A DNA stretch of 64,000 nt, taken from positions 744,001 through 808,000 of the forward strand of contig NZ_CP047156.1 of NCBI RefSeq assembly GCF_009834025.1. Direction: 5' to 3'. This document shows positions 51,231-59,619 of this stretch, piece after piece (within the stretch, counting starts at the first letter, position 1; each line of letters starts with the position of its first letter). A model generated the notes under the pieces. It was given only the letters and a program-made list of their open reading frames with translations, was not told the DNA's origin and searched no databases. Origin of the DNA: Epidermidibacterium keratini. Its GTDB lineage: Bacteria > Actinomycetota > Actinomycetes > Mycobacteriales > Antricoccaceae. Both the position numbers and the translations under genes were made by a program.

Positions 51231-51682
51231 TACATCACCCTCAATTCTTCAGACTTAGACATCGGACCCCCGGAGAATATCTTTGCATTACCCATAAAAT
51301 CTCACTAACCCACATCCCATTCCCAAACTAACGCGGGGCCAGTCTCTTTTGGATGGATTTTCCGAGCCCCAGCCGCAGCGCCTCGGCCGTCAGTTAGACC
51401 GTTGAGCCGCCCGGCACGCCTTTCATCGGCGTGACCAGAAAGCCCACGATGCCTAATTCCGTGGTGGTCACTGTTAGCCTCTGTCGGGTGAGCACCCCCG
51501 AGTCAGACAGAGCGGGGCTGCCGGTCCGCCGGTAGCCCGGATGCCCACCTTCCCTGCGCCTGCGAGACAGTCACCTGCCGCACGACGGCAACTGAGTACG
51601 CCAACTCGCGCCAGACCTCCACACGCGTCCAAAGCACCGGTGGACCTGCGCGTCCTCTCTCCGACTGCTTTGGAAGGCTCAC
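51231..51682. other. Decayed intergenic region between lsr2 and the MFS pseudogene
   Basis: The first 90 bases (51240-51320) are AT-rich and probably hold the lsr2 promoter. On the minus strand 51394-51471 reads GTG to TAA (VTTTELGIVGFLVTPMKG..) and continues in frame past the stop, as a broken gene would. On the plus strand 51488-51535 is a 15-codon frame that could be a leader peptide. Neither is certain. No intact gene is seen. Confidence 0.45.
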
Positions 51683-52573
51683 ATGCCGTTCGTGCTCTAC
51701 CTTTTTGCGCTCGCCGCATTCGCTCAAGGAACCTCTGAATTCGTCCTCGCAGGTCTGCTGCCGGCGATCGCGATATCCCGCTCAGCCGCGCTGGGCCGCT
51801 CACCTGAGGCTTCGCGTTTGGGATGGTGGTCGGCGCGCCTGCGATGGCGATCGCCGGTCGTCGGCTTTCCCCTCGCCTCGCACTGTCGGGATTCCTCGGC
51901 ACTTTCATTGCGGCGCACGCACTCGGTGTGCGTTCCGGCGATGGTCACCATTGCCATGGCAACACCAGCCAGGCCCGCGCCGGCCATCCGGAACCCTGGT
52001 GGCGATTCTCGCCTCGAGCTCCGTGCGCTCCGACGCGGGCCCGTGCAGCGCAACCTGCTGCTGGCCGTGCTGGTCAACGCAGCGACCTTCTGCACGTTCA
52101 CCTACCTGGCCGTCATGGCCGCAGGCGCCATCGAGAAGCCCGAGATCCCTTTACTGCTGACGATCTTCGGCGCTGGTGCGTTGGCCGGAGTCGCCATCGC
52201 CGGGCGGTACGCCGATCTCCACTGGCGGCGGTTGACCTGGTTGACCGCTCCGTTGCTGTGCGCCGGCTGGGGGCTGCTTGCGCTGACAATCGCCGTACCT
52301 GCCGCGTTGTGGGCACTGGCGTTTGTGCAAGGCGGCTTGTCGTTCGCACTCGGTAGCACGTTGATCGCGCGGATCGTCGCAGTCGCCGATGACGCGCCCT
52401 CGCTGCGCGGCGCATTCGCGACCATCGCGTTGAATATCGGCGCTGTAGCCGGCCCGATCGGAGGCGGCGTCGCCCTCGATCGGTTCGGAGTCAGAGGGCC
52501 GGTCGCCGCGAGTGCGGTAACGATCGCGGTAGTGGTGGCGGCACTGGTTCACACCCGGCTTCGACGCCGCTGA
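51683..52573 (+). pseudogene. Broken MFS exporter (Cmx/CmlR chloramphenicol type)
   Basis: The start (MPFVLYLFALAAFAQGTSEF) and the end (from VQRNLLLAVLVNAATFCTFT to the stop) read in one frame as a typical DHA1 drug exporter. Between them, from about 51770, the exporter sequence moves to another frame (GMVVGAPAMAIAGRR at 51821 onward, up to AAHALG near 51930). About 100 residues of the central helices are then missing. At least two frame changes and one deletion leave it non-functional, although one nominal frame stays open at 296 codons. Full-length relatives have about 390-400 residues. Confidence 0.8.
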
Positions 52574-52681
52574 ACCTCGTAGCTGCCTGCCGTGAGTTGG
52601 AAACTAAGGGTTGCTGTTATCACATATAACTCCTATGGTCGTGTTCCAGGCCACACCCTCAGGTCACGCAAGGAGAGCCCG

Positions 52682-54433
52682 ATGTCTGAGATCACCGTTC
52701 CCGTCTTGATCGTCGGAGGAGGCGGCTGCGGCCTCACGTCGTCGATCCTGTTGTCCGACTTTGGCGTCGATCACCTGATGATTGAGCGCCACCCCGGCAC
52801 CTCGCACCTGCCGAAATCGCACTACCTCAACCAGCGCACGATGGAGATCTTCCGCCAGCACGCCGTCGCCGACTCGATCTACGAGGTCAGCTCGCCGATG
52901 GAGAACATGAGCACCGCCCTCTGGTGTACCTCGATCGGCGGCGATGGACCGTTCGACCGCAAGATCCTGGCCCGCCTCGATGCGTTCGGCGGCGGCGGCC
53001 TGGACTACGAGAAGGACGGTCCCGCCAGGTCGGCCAACTACTCCCAGGTGTGGCTCGAGCCGATCCTGCTCGAACACGCCCAGCAGCGCGGCCCGGGACG
53101 GCAGCTGTTTCGCCACGAACTGATCGGCTTCACCCAGGACGAGGACGGCGTAACGGCGCAGGTGCGCAACCTGGAGACGGGCGACGAACTGACGGTGAGG
53201 TCGCAGTACCTCATCGGCGCGGACGGCGGCAAGACCGTGGGCAAGTTGCTCGGCATTGAGATGCATGGCCCGGCCGGGTTGGTCGAGATGGTCACGACGC
53301 ACTTCTCGGCAGATCTGTCCGAGTACTGCGATGACACTGCGTTCGTCAACTGGATGATCAACCCTGAAGGAAAGGACGGCTGGAGTGCCGGCGTACTCGC
53401 TCCGATGGGTCCGACCTGGGGCAACAAGTCTGAGAACTGGGTCATGCACTTTGCCTTCGCCCCCGATGACCCAGCGCGCAATGACGAAGCTGCGATGCCA
53501 GGCCGGATTCGCGAGCTGCTGAAGATCTCTAACCTGCAGATGGACATCCGCACGATTAACCACTGGATCGTGGAGGGCGTCGTTGCCGAGCGATACCAAG
53601 ACGGGCGGGTATTTCTCGGTGGCGATGCTGCGCACCGCCATCCCCCAACCACCGGTCTCGGGCTCAACACCGCGTTCCAGGACGCGCACAACCTTGCCTG
53701 GAAGATCGCAGCCGTCGTCAACGGTCAGGCCGGCCCGGAGCTGCTGGACACCTACGAGGCAGAGCGGTATCCGGTCGGCGTGCGCAACGTCGACTGGGCA
53801 ATGTTCACGTTCTTTAACCACATGCTGCTCGATGCCGGGCTAGGGCTGACCCCCGGCGCGACCTTGGAGCAGAAGCACGCCACCTTCGAGGCCTACTTCG
53901 ACGACTCGCCCATGGGTGAGACCCGGCGCGCCCTCGCTGATGAGGTGTTCAACACCCAGCGCACGGAGTTCCAGGCTCACGATCTTGAGGTCGGCTTCCG
54001 GTACGACGCAGGCGCACTGGTGCCCGACGGAAGTGAGCCGCCGCCGCGCGATCCGATGGGACACATCTACCACCCCACAACCCGTCCGGGTCACCGGCTG
54101 CCACATGCCTGGTTGGAGTCCGACGGACAGCGCCTATCGACGCATGACCTCGTCGGCACCGACGGATTCGTGCTCATCACCGGCTCGGATACTGCGCCGT
54201 GGCAGCGTGCCGCACTCCAGGCGTGCGACCAGCTTGGCACCACCGTGAAGGTGGTCGGAGTTGGCGGCGGGTACGCCGATGTGGACGGTAGGTGGGCCGA
54301 GCTGCGGGAGATATCAGACTCAGGCGCCGTACTCGTGCGCCCCGATAACCACGTGGCCTGGCGGGTCGTCGATGCACCAAGCGACCCGTCCGGCGAACTC
54401 ACCGCAGCCCTTCGTACAGTCCTCTCTCGCTAA
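52682..54433 (+). CDS. FAD-dependent aromatic hydroxylase (TfdB/PheA-like)
   Basis: A 583-residue monooxygenase from ATG 52682, with an AAGGAGAG ribosome binding site. It has the FAD-binding VPVLIVGGGGCGLTSSILLS at 5-24, the second motif YLIGADGGKTVGKLLGI, and GDAAHRHPPTTGLGLNTAFQ near residue 312, which define class A flavin hydroxylases. A thioredoxin-like C-terminal region is typical of phenol hydroxylase relatives. Substrates may be phenols, including chlorinated ones, but the ligand is not determined. No pathway genes adjoin it. Confidence 0.9.
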   Translation: MSEITVPVLIVGGGGCGLTSSILLSDFGVDHLMIERHPGTSHLPKSHYLNQRTMEIFRQHAVADSIYEVSSPMENMSTALWCTSIGGDGPFDRKILARLDAFGGGGLDYEKDGPARSANYSQVWLEPILLEHAQQRGPGRQLFRHELIGFTQDEDGVTAQVRNLETGDELTVRSQYLIGADGGKTVGKLLGIEMHGPAGLVEMVTTHFSADLSEYCDDTAFVNWMINPEGKDGWSAGVLAPMGPTWGNKSENWVMHFAFAPDDPARNDEAAMPGRIRELLKISNLQMDIRTINHWIVEGVVAERYQDGRVFLGGDAAHRHPPTTGLGLNTAFQDAHNLAWKIAAVVNGQAGPELLDTYEAERYPVGVRNVDWAMFTFFNHMLLDAGLGLTPGATLEQKHATFEAYFDDSPMGETRRALADEVFNTQRTEFQAHDLEVGFRYDAGALVPDGSEPPPRDPMGHIYHPTTRPGHRLPHAWLESDGQRLSTHDLVGTDGFVLITGSDTAPWQRAALQACDQLGTTVKVVGVGGGYADVDGRWAELREISDSGAVLVRPDNHVAWRVVDAPSDPSGELTAALRTVLSR

Positions 54434-54868
54434 CCACCGCAATCCATTGCTCGGGCACCCGTGGTGCCCGAGCAGTGAGCAAGCGCCGATTTTCGGTGGT
54501 CGAGCGAGCGCCCTTGTCGGTGGTCGAGCAGTGAGCGAGCGCTAGCGGGCGAGTCTCTGTCGAGACCTCTCCGCGGAGTGGTCGAGCCCTCCTTTTCGGT
54601 GGTCGAGCAGTGAGCGAGCGCTAGCGAGTGAGCGTCTGTCGAGACCACTCCCGCCAGCCGACAGCGCTGGCTGAGCAGCCCTATTTCAGTGGTCGAGCAG
54701 GACCGAGCCCCTAGGGGCGAGGCCCGCCTGTCGAGACCACGTCCGCCAGCCGAAGAACCGTCTCGATCGGAGCGCTTCATAACGATATGGTAACGCGAAA
54801 GGTCACTACCACCTCACCCGTACCATTCGTCTCACGTGTCGCAGTTTTGGGCGGTTTGCGGCGAGGTG
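54434..54868. other. Intergenic region holding extragenic repeats
   Basis: No gene is supported here. It holds three copies of a dispersed-looking repeat (54519-54740), a GGGCACC-CGT-GGTGCCC hairpin at 54453-54469 that may end the hydroxylase gene, and an upstream region of the DUF222-HNH gene with a relatively AT-rich tract near 54780-54800. Confidence 0.6.
54519..54740. repeat. Three imperfect copies of a palindromic extragenic element
   Basis: Copies at 54519-54567, 54598-54648 and 54688-54740 begin with (G)GTGGTCGAGCAG and end with CTGTCGAGACC(AC); the first two share TGAGCGAGCGCTAGCG in the middle. The ends are inverted relative to each other, so each copy can fold. They are followed by a shared CCGCCAGCCG after copies 2 and 3. 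Elements of this GAGCGAGC/GTCGAGACC kind are common near 13E12-type genes in actinobacteria, to my knowledge. Confidence 0.75.
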
Positions 54869-56515
54869 ATGTCGGTGGCGACTGATCTAATCGAACACAT
54901 GAACGAACAGGTCGTGGAGCTCAGCGTCGCCGGCGAACTCGCCGCCGCACGCGATGTCTACGCACGTGCCGTACGCCGCGCCACGACCGCCCTCGCCACC
55001 GAAGCCCTCTCCGATCGCGAGCTGATCGCCACCCTGAAGCTCGGCGGACAACACGCCCGCCTGTGCGATGCGCTGCTGGTGGCGGCGATCGAGCAGGTGC
55101 ACGAGCGCAACAATGCGCCTCGCGATGAACGGTTGACCACGCGCCTGGGTGCGAAAGATGCCGCCGAGCTGGTGCGCGCCGCCACCCTGTGCAGCGGCAA
55201 GACCGCGCGCACACTCATGAGTGCCGCGAAGCTCACCCGCCGCGACCGCTCCATGACCACCGGCGAACTCCTGCCCGGACGGTTCCCACAGCTCGCCGCC
55301 GCGTTGCGCGACGGGGTGATCAGCGCCGCCACGTTCCTCGCCGCCACCAAACCCCTGAACGATGCAATCACCCGGATCTCCGCTGAGGATCTGGTTGAGG
55401 CCGACGAGATACTCGCCGGGTATGCCCGTGGGCACGCCAACAACACCACCACAACCAACGGCGACGATGCCGGAGCCGATGCGGACGCCGCCAACAACGA
55501 CACTTCCACCTCCGACGGGGTGCCGCCGATGGACGCTGATGACCTGGCTTTCCTGGCCCGCCGGCTGACTGCGTATGCCGATCCCGACGGCGCCGAGCCA
55601 ACGGAGAAACGCGCGCTAGCCCGACGCGGCCTCACTCTCGGCAAACCCAAAGACGGGCTAGTACCGATCAACGGGCACCTGATGCCCGAGACCGCCAGCC
55701 AGCTCGAACGCCTCCTCAGCGCGATCATCAACCCCCGCAGCACCAAAGACGACGTCAACCTCGACGAAGAAGCGGCCGCGGCCAGCGACGTGACGGCAAC
55801 CAGCGAGGCGGCAGCCGGGTGCGGTGACAGAGCGCTCAGTGACACCACCGACAACGACGTTCGCGACTGCCACGGCTTCGATGGTCACGACAGTGGCACC
55901 TGCGATGGCACCCAGAGTGAGCAGCTGCCCCCGCCGGATGAGCGAACCAGCCCGCAGAAACGCCACGACGCCCTCGCCGCCATCCTCAACCTCGCCGCCG
56001 GCGCGGCAGACGCCCCGGCCCTCGGCGGCGCGCCACCCACGCTAGTGGTCACCATCAGTGCTGAGGACTTCGAGAACCAGTCCGGCTGGGCACACCTGGA
56101 TGGACTGGACATTCAGACCTCCTGGCACGCCGCCCAACGCATCGCCTGCATCGGGGTCATCCAACGCGTCATCCACCTCGCGACCGGACGCATCATCGGC
56201 ATCCACACCACCGGGCGGATCTTCAACGCAGCCCAGCGCCGCGCGATCATCGCCCGCGACCGCGAATGCATCATCCCCGGCTGCCACACCCCAGCAGCGT
56301 GGTGCGAAATCCACCACGTCCACGACTGGGCCCTCGGCGGTTCAACGCACACCGACAACGGCGTGCTGTTGTGCTGGTTCCACCACCGCACCCTGGGCTA
56401 CAACGGCTGGCACATCCGCATGACCGACGGCCTACCCCAAGTACGAGGACCCCAATGGTGGGACCCCCACAGGCGCTGGCACCAAGTCCACACCACCCTC
56501 GCCAGGGCAGGGTGA
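54869..56515 (+). CDS. DUF222 domain protein with HNH endonuclease (13E12 type)
   Basis: A 548-residue protein from ATG 54869, with GCGAGG just upstream; GTG 54836 is possible. The N-terminal half is the helical DUF222 domain. Residues about 190-370 contain two low-complexity, disordered inserts rich in D, N and T. The C-terminal HNH nuclease is complete: RDRECIIPGCHTPAAWCEIH, HHVHDWALGGSTHTDNG and LCWFHHRTL. These multicopy actinobacterial proteins resemble mobile or homing nucleases. The adjacent extragenic repeats fit that. Confidence 0.9.
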   Translation: MSVATDLIEHMNEQVVELSVAGELAAARDVYARAVRRATTALATEALSDRELIATLKLGGQHARLCDALLVAAIEQVHERNNAPRDERLTTRLGAKDAAELVRAATLCSGKTARTLMSAAKLTRRDRSMTTGELLPGRFPQLAAALRDGVISAATFLAATKPLNDAITRISAEDLVEADEILAGYARGHANNTTTTNGDDAGADADAANNDTSTSDGVPPMDADDLAFLARRLTAYADPDGAEPTEKRALARRGLTLGKPKDGLVPINGHLMPETASQLERLLSAIINPRSTKDDVNLDEEAAAASDVTATSEAAAGCGDRALSDTTDNDVRDCHGFDGHDSGTCDGTQSEQLPPPDERTSPQKRHDALAAILNLAAGAADAPALGGAPPTLVVTISAEDFENQSGWAHLDGLDIQTSWHAAQRIACIGVIQRVIHLATGRIIGIHTTGRIFNAAQRRAIIARDRECIIPGCHTPAAWCEIHHVHDWALGGSTHTDNGVLLCWFHHRTLGYNGWHIRMTDGLPQVRGPQWWDPHRRWHQVHTTLARAG

Positions 56516-56693
56516 GAGAATGGGCGCCCCACGGCGCGACATGAGAGATCCTGCGTCGCGGGCGTGGTGCAGGATCGCCGCACCTCAACGGTTTAGGTTC
56601 ACACTGCCCCGACGGGAGAGCTTCAGCCACGCACCGCTTCCCTCGACGTGATGCGGACCGACCAGGCTGGCTCGGCCAGCAGCCCCGCGTCGC

Positions 56694-57380
56694 CTAGGCG
56701 TCGTTTTCAAGTCGTTGCGCCCACTCGATAAACAGTCGGGTCTCGAGGGGGCCAAGTACGTCGGGGTGCGCCGCCGCGCGCTCAATAAGGCTGCGTCGCG
56801 AGTCCGCGTCGGACGCCGAGGCACCCGAGCCGGTGACCGCAGCGATCGCTCCCTCGCGGACCGCGACGGACAGCTCGCGGTCTTCCGTCGCAAGGACGAT
56901 CTGCCGCAGCGTGACTCCGATGTTCGCAACAAGAACGTGAGCCGCGGCCTGATCGGCGGGCACGACCAGCCGGCCTTGCTCAGCCGCTTGGCGGGTGATC
57001 GACCGCAACATCTCGCTCGGTCGCGACTGAGCAGGCGGCGAATATCCGGGACGGACCTTGCCGTACATAAGCGTATAGAAGCCCGGGTTCTCCAACCCAA
57101 ATGCGACATGCGCGTCCCATCCGGCACGCAGGTCCGCGATGGGATCGCCGGAAGGCTCGGCCGAGGACTTGGCGTCCAGATACATATCGAAGCCACGCTC
57201 GATGACCGCTTCGAGCAACCCTTGCTTACTGCCAAAGAAGTGATACAGGGTCGGCATCTTCACCCCGGCCGCATCGCACACGGCGCGCAACGACACTTCC
57301 TCGCCGGGCGACGACGCGATCAAGTCAGCCGCGGCGTTGAGCAACCGCGTCCGTGTATCAACCTGCGCCATCTCTGTCAT
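56694..57380 (-). CDS. TetR-family regulator
   Basis: A 228-residue protein from ATG 57380. The N-terminal helix-turn-helix is clear (RTRLLNAAADLIASSPGEEV, then AAGVKMPTLYHFFGSKQGLL). The ligand-binding C-terminal part (EMLRSITRQAAEQGRLVVPA) resembles TetR_C_33-type domains. It is divergent from the SDR-SnoaL operon with an inverted repeat between, so it very likely represses that operon and itself. Confidence 0.92.
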   Translation of the reverse strand: MTEMAQVDTRTRLLNAAADLIASSPGEEVSLRAVCDAAGVKMPTLYHFFGSKQGLLEAVIERGFDMYLDAKSSAEPSGDPIADLRAGWDAHVAFGLENPGFYTLMYGKVRPGYSPPAQSRPSEMLRSITRQAAEQGRLVVPADQAAAHVLVANIGVTLRQIVLATEDRELSVAVREGAIAAVTGSGASASDADSRRSLIERAAAHPDVLGPLETRLFIEWAQRLENDA

Positions 57381-57381
57381 A

Positions 57382-57404
57382 GTGATACATTATCGCTGTA
57401 CCAC
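57382..57404. promoter_or_regulatory. Probable TetR operator
   Basis: GTGATACA (57382-57389) and TGTACCAC (57397-57404) form an 8-7-8 inverted repeat with one mismatch, directly upstream of the TetR start in an AT-rich stretch. A TATATA tract follows at 57409-57414 and could be the -10 of the SDR gene. Confidence 0.55.
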
Positions 57405-57446
57405 TGATATATACCACCGTTACGGCGATACACACGGAGAGAACCC

Positions 57447-58202
57447 ATGGCAGAGCACACCCTCACCGGTAAGAACGTCCTCATCGCAGGCGGCGCCAAG
57501 AACCTCGGCGGACTGATCGCGCGCCAGGCGGCCGAGGCCGGCGCGAATGTCGCGATCCACTACAACTCCGAGTCGAGCAAGACCGACGCCGAGCAGACCC
57601 TGGCTGACATCGAGGCCACCGGCGTACGCGGCGTCGTACTGTCCGGCGATCTCACCAAGCCCGAAAACATCGAAAAGCTGTTCGCCGAGGCGACCGAGGC
57701 GCTTGGAAAGATCGACGTCGCGGTCAACACCGTCGGCAAGGTGCTGCGCAAGCCAATCGTCGACACGACCGAAGACGAGTACGACGACATGTTCGACGTC
57801 AACGCAAAGTCGGCGTACTTCTTCATCAAGGAAGCCGGCAAGCAGCTCGCCGACAACGGCAAGGTCATCTCGCTCGTCACGTCGCTGCTCGGCGCGTTCA
57901 CTGACGGTTATTCGACGTACGCCGGGGGCAAGAGCCCTGTCGAACACTTCACCCGCGCCGCCGCCAAGGAGTACGCCGAGCGCGGTATCTCGGTCACCGC
58001 GATCGCGCCTGGCCCCATGGACACGCCGTTCTTCTACGGACAGGAGACGCCCGAGCGGGTCGAGTTCCACAAGTCGCAGGCGATGGGCAACCAGCTCACC
58101 AAGATCGAAGACATCGCACCTATTGTTCGATTCTTGGCTACCGATGGCTGGTGGATCACCGGTCAGACGATCTTCGCCAACGGCGGTTACACCACGCGCT
58201 AG
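57447..58202 (+). CDS. Short-chain dehydrogenase/reductase
   Basis: A 251-residue classical SDR. The cofactor loop is unusual, GGAKNLGG at 15-22, replacing TGxxxGxG, as in some SDRs that share the variant GGxxNLG. The catalytic Y158-x-x-x-K162 is present (YSTYAGGKSP) with a serine near 142-146 (ISLVTSLLG). R/S after the second strand (HYNSESSKTD) suggests NADPH use. It leads an operon with a SnoaL-like gene and is divergent from TetR. The substrate is unknown. Confidence 0.92.
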   Translation: MAEHTLTGKNVLIAGGAKNLGGLIARQAAEAGANVAIHYNSESSKTDAEQTLADIEATGVRGVVLSGDLTKPENIEKLFAEATEALGKIDVAVNTVGKVLRKPIVDTTEDEYDDMFDVNAKSAYFFIKEAGKQLADNGKVISLVTSLLGAFTDGYSTYAGGKSPVEHFTRAAAKEYAERGISVTAIAPGPMDTPFFYGQETPERVEFHKSQAMGNQLTKIEDIAPIVRFLATDGWWITGQTIFANGGYTTR

Positions 58203-58243
58203 AGCACCTATCGACGGACGGCAAAGCCGACTGAGGAGCAGAC

Positions 58244-58573
58244 ATGGTCGACCTCAACATTCCCGAGCCCGTGGCGTCATTTATCGACGCCGTCAACCGA
58301 CATGACGACAATGCATTCCTCGACGCATTCACCAACGGCGGCGCCGTGGACGACTGGGGACGCACGTTTACCGGGCGCAACGAGATCAAGGCATGGAGCG
58401 ATCACGAGTTCATCGGCTCAGACGGTGTTCTCACTCCCGAGGAGGTCTTCGACGAGGACGGCGAACTCGTCGTCGTCGGTGACTGGCGCAGCAACCACGC
58501 CAATGGCCGAAGCAAGTTCGCGTTCGCGATCGAGGGCGAACAGATTGCGAAGATGACGATCAGCGAGGGCTAA
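58244..58573 (+). CDS. SnoaL-like / NTF2-fold protein
   Basis: A 109-residue protein from ATG 58244, behind GAGGAG. It has the NTF2 pattern: PVASFIDAVNRHDDNAFLDA at the start, W-G-R-x-F-x-G-R-N-E-I (DWGRTFTGRNEIKAWSDHEF), and a final strand with FAFAIEGEQIAKM. Such small cyclase- or isomerase-like proteins often partner oxidoreductases. It lies 41 bases after the SDR gene and ends before a strong terminator. Confidence 0.9.
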   Translation: MVDLNIPEPVASFIDAVNRHDDNAFLDAFTNGGAVDDWGRTFTGRNEIKAWSDHEFIGSDGVLTPEEVFDEDGELVVVGDWRSNHANGRSKFAFAIEGEQIAKMTISEG

Positions 58574-58621
58574 ACGCGCCCCGAAGATCGCGGCGGCTGC
58601 GGCGCAAGACGACCCTTGCCA

Positions 58622-58666
58622 CAGCAAGCCGGCACCACCACTGCCTTTGATGGTGCCGGCTTGCTG
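58622..58666. terminator. Terminator after the SDR-SnoaL operon
   Basis: A perfect 16-bp stem (CAGCAAGCCGGCACCA / TGGTGCCGGCTTGCTG) with a 13-base loop lies 48 bases past the SnoaL stop, between convergent operons. It can serve both strands. Confidence 0.8.
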
Positions 58667-58758
58667 CCTTACGGTCCGATGATCGACAACCAGCGGAGGT
58701 CATCCCGCGCGTACGCGCGCATCCGACTGTGATTCGGTCCCTAACCCGCGATGCCGCC

Positions 58759-59619
58759 TCAGGCCACAAAGGCGAGGCTGCCGGCCCAGAACGCCCCTGC
58801 CACCATCGCGAGGGTCACGGCGAGCAACGTCGCATCCTGCCAACCAAAATGGAGCCCGGCCAACCGCAACCGGCGCCCTTCGGGGTTTGCTCCTCCGGTG
58901 AGGGTGAACCCACGGGTCTCGAGCGCCTCAACGGTGGTGCGAGTACGCCGGGCGGTGTTGAGGAAGACCGGATAGAAGGAGCGGACCGTGATCGTCCCGA
59001 TCCGCCGTATTGTCTTCCAGCCCAGGAAACCGTGCCCTGCAGGCGGAGCGCCCCGTAGCCGATGTCCGTCGATGATGGTCTGCAGCTCGTCGATCAGCAG
59101 CGGGATCATCCGGTACGCATAGGAGACCGCGAAGCCGATCACCGCGGGCGCCCGCAAGGCAGCCAGTCCGTCGGAGAGCTTCTCCGGATCCAACGAGACA
59201 AACGCTGCCATGCTGGCAAGCGAGATGATCGCGAGCTTGAGCGACACCTCCAGCAGTCCCTCGATCGCACTGCTATTGCCGCCGAAGATCAGAATCATCA
59301 CCCCGAGCGAGACGATCTGACCCAGGATTCCAAGCAAGAACAGGCCCAGTAGCAACGGACCGATCCGAGCTGCCAGAGCGCTCACCAACGCGATGACGCC
59401 CAGGATGATCAAGGTCGTCTCGGAGTAGGTGAGCCACGGCGCCACTGCCAGGATCACGTACCAGCCAAGCACTGCGCGTGGATCGCGACGAGCGAGAAAC
59501 CCACCGCGAGTCGCGTAGGCGACCCGCATCAGCTCGACCTTCACCCATTCGACCGACGCGCGGTCGCGGCCTTTGCGGCTGGGCTCCCGGCCGGCAACCG
59601 CCTCCGTCGCTGCGGTCAC
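58759..59619 (-). CDS. ECF transporter T component
   Basis: A 286-residue protein from GTG 59619, overlapping the ATPase gene stop. It has five to six membrane segments and the EcfT coupling motifs: ALRAPAVIGFAVSYAYRMIP and the cytosolic helix with TVEALETRGFTL (A-R-G type box) near residue 235. It links the substrate-binding component to the ATPases. Last gene of the ECF operon. Confidence 0.9.
   Translation of the reverse strand: MTAATEAVAGREPSRKGRDRASVEWVKVELMRVAYATRGGFLARRDPRAVLGWYVILAVAPWLTYSETTLIILGVIALVSALAARIGPLLLGLFLLGILGQIVSLGVMILIFGGNSSAIEGLLEVSLKLAIISLASMAAFVSLDPEKLSDGLAALRAPAVIGFAVSYAYRMIPLLIDELQTIIDGHRLRGAPPAGHGFLGWKTIRRIGTITVRSFYPVFLNTARRTRTTVEALETRGFTLTGGANPEGRRLRLAGLHFGWQDATLLAVTLAMVAGAFWAGSLAFVA

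Noticed and set aside
51488-51535. 15-codon frame upstream of the MFS pseudogene as an attenuator leader peptide
   Set aside because: Inducible chloramphenicol exporters can have leaders, but there is no ribosome binding site or clear pairing stems, and the gene is dead.
56585-57235. Second minus-strand frame within the TetR gene
   Set aside because: It overlaps the TetR gene in another frame and has only a Ser/Arg-rich shadow composition.
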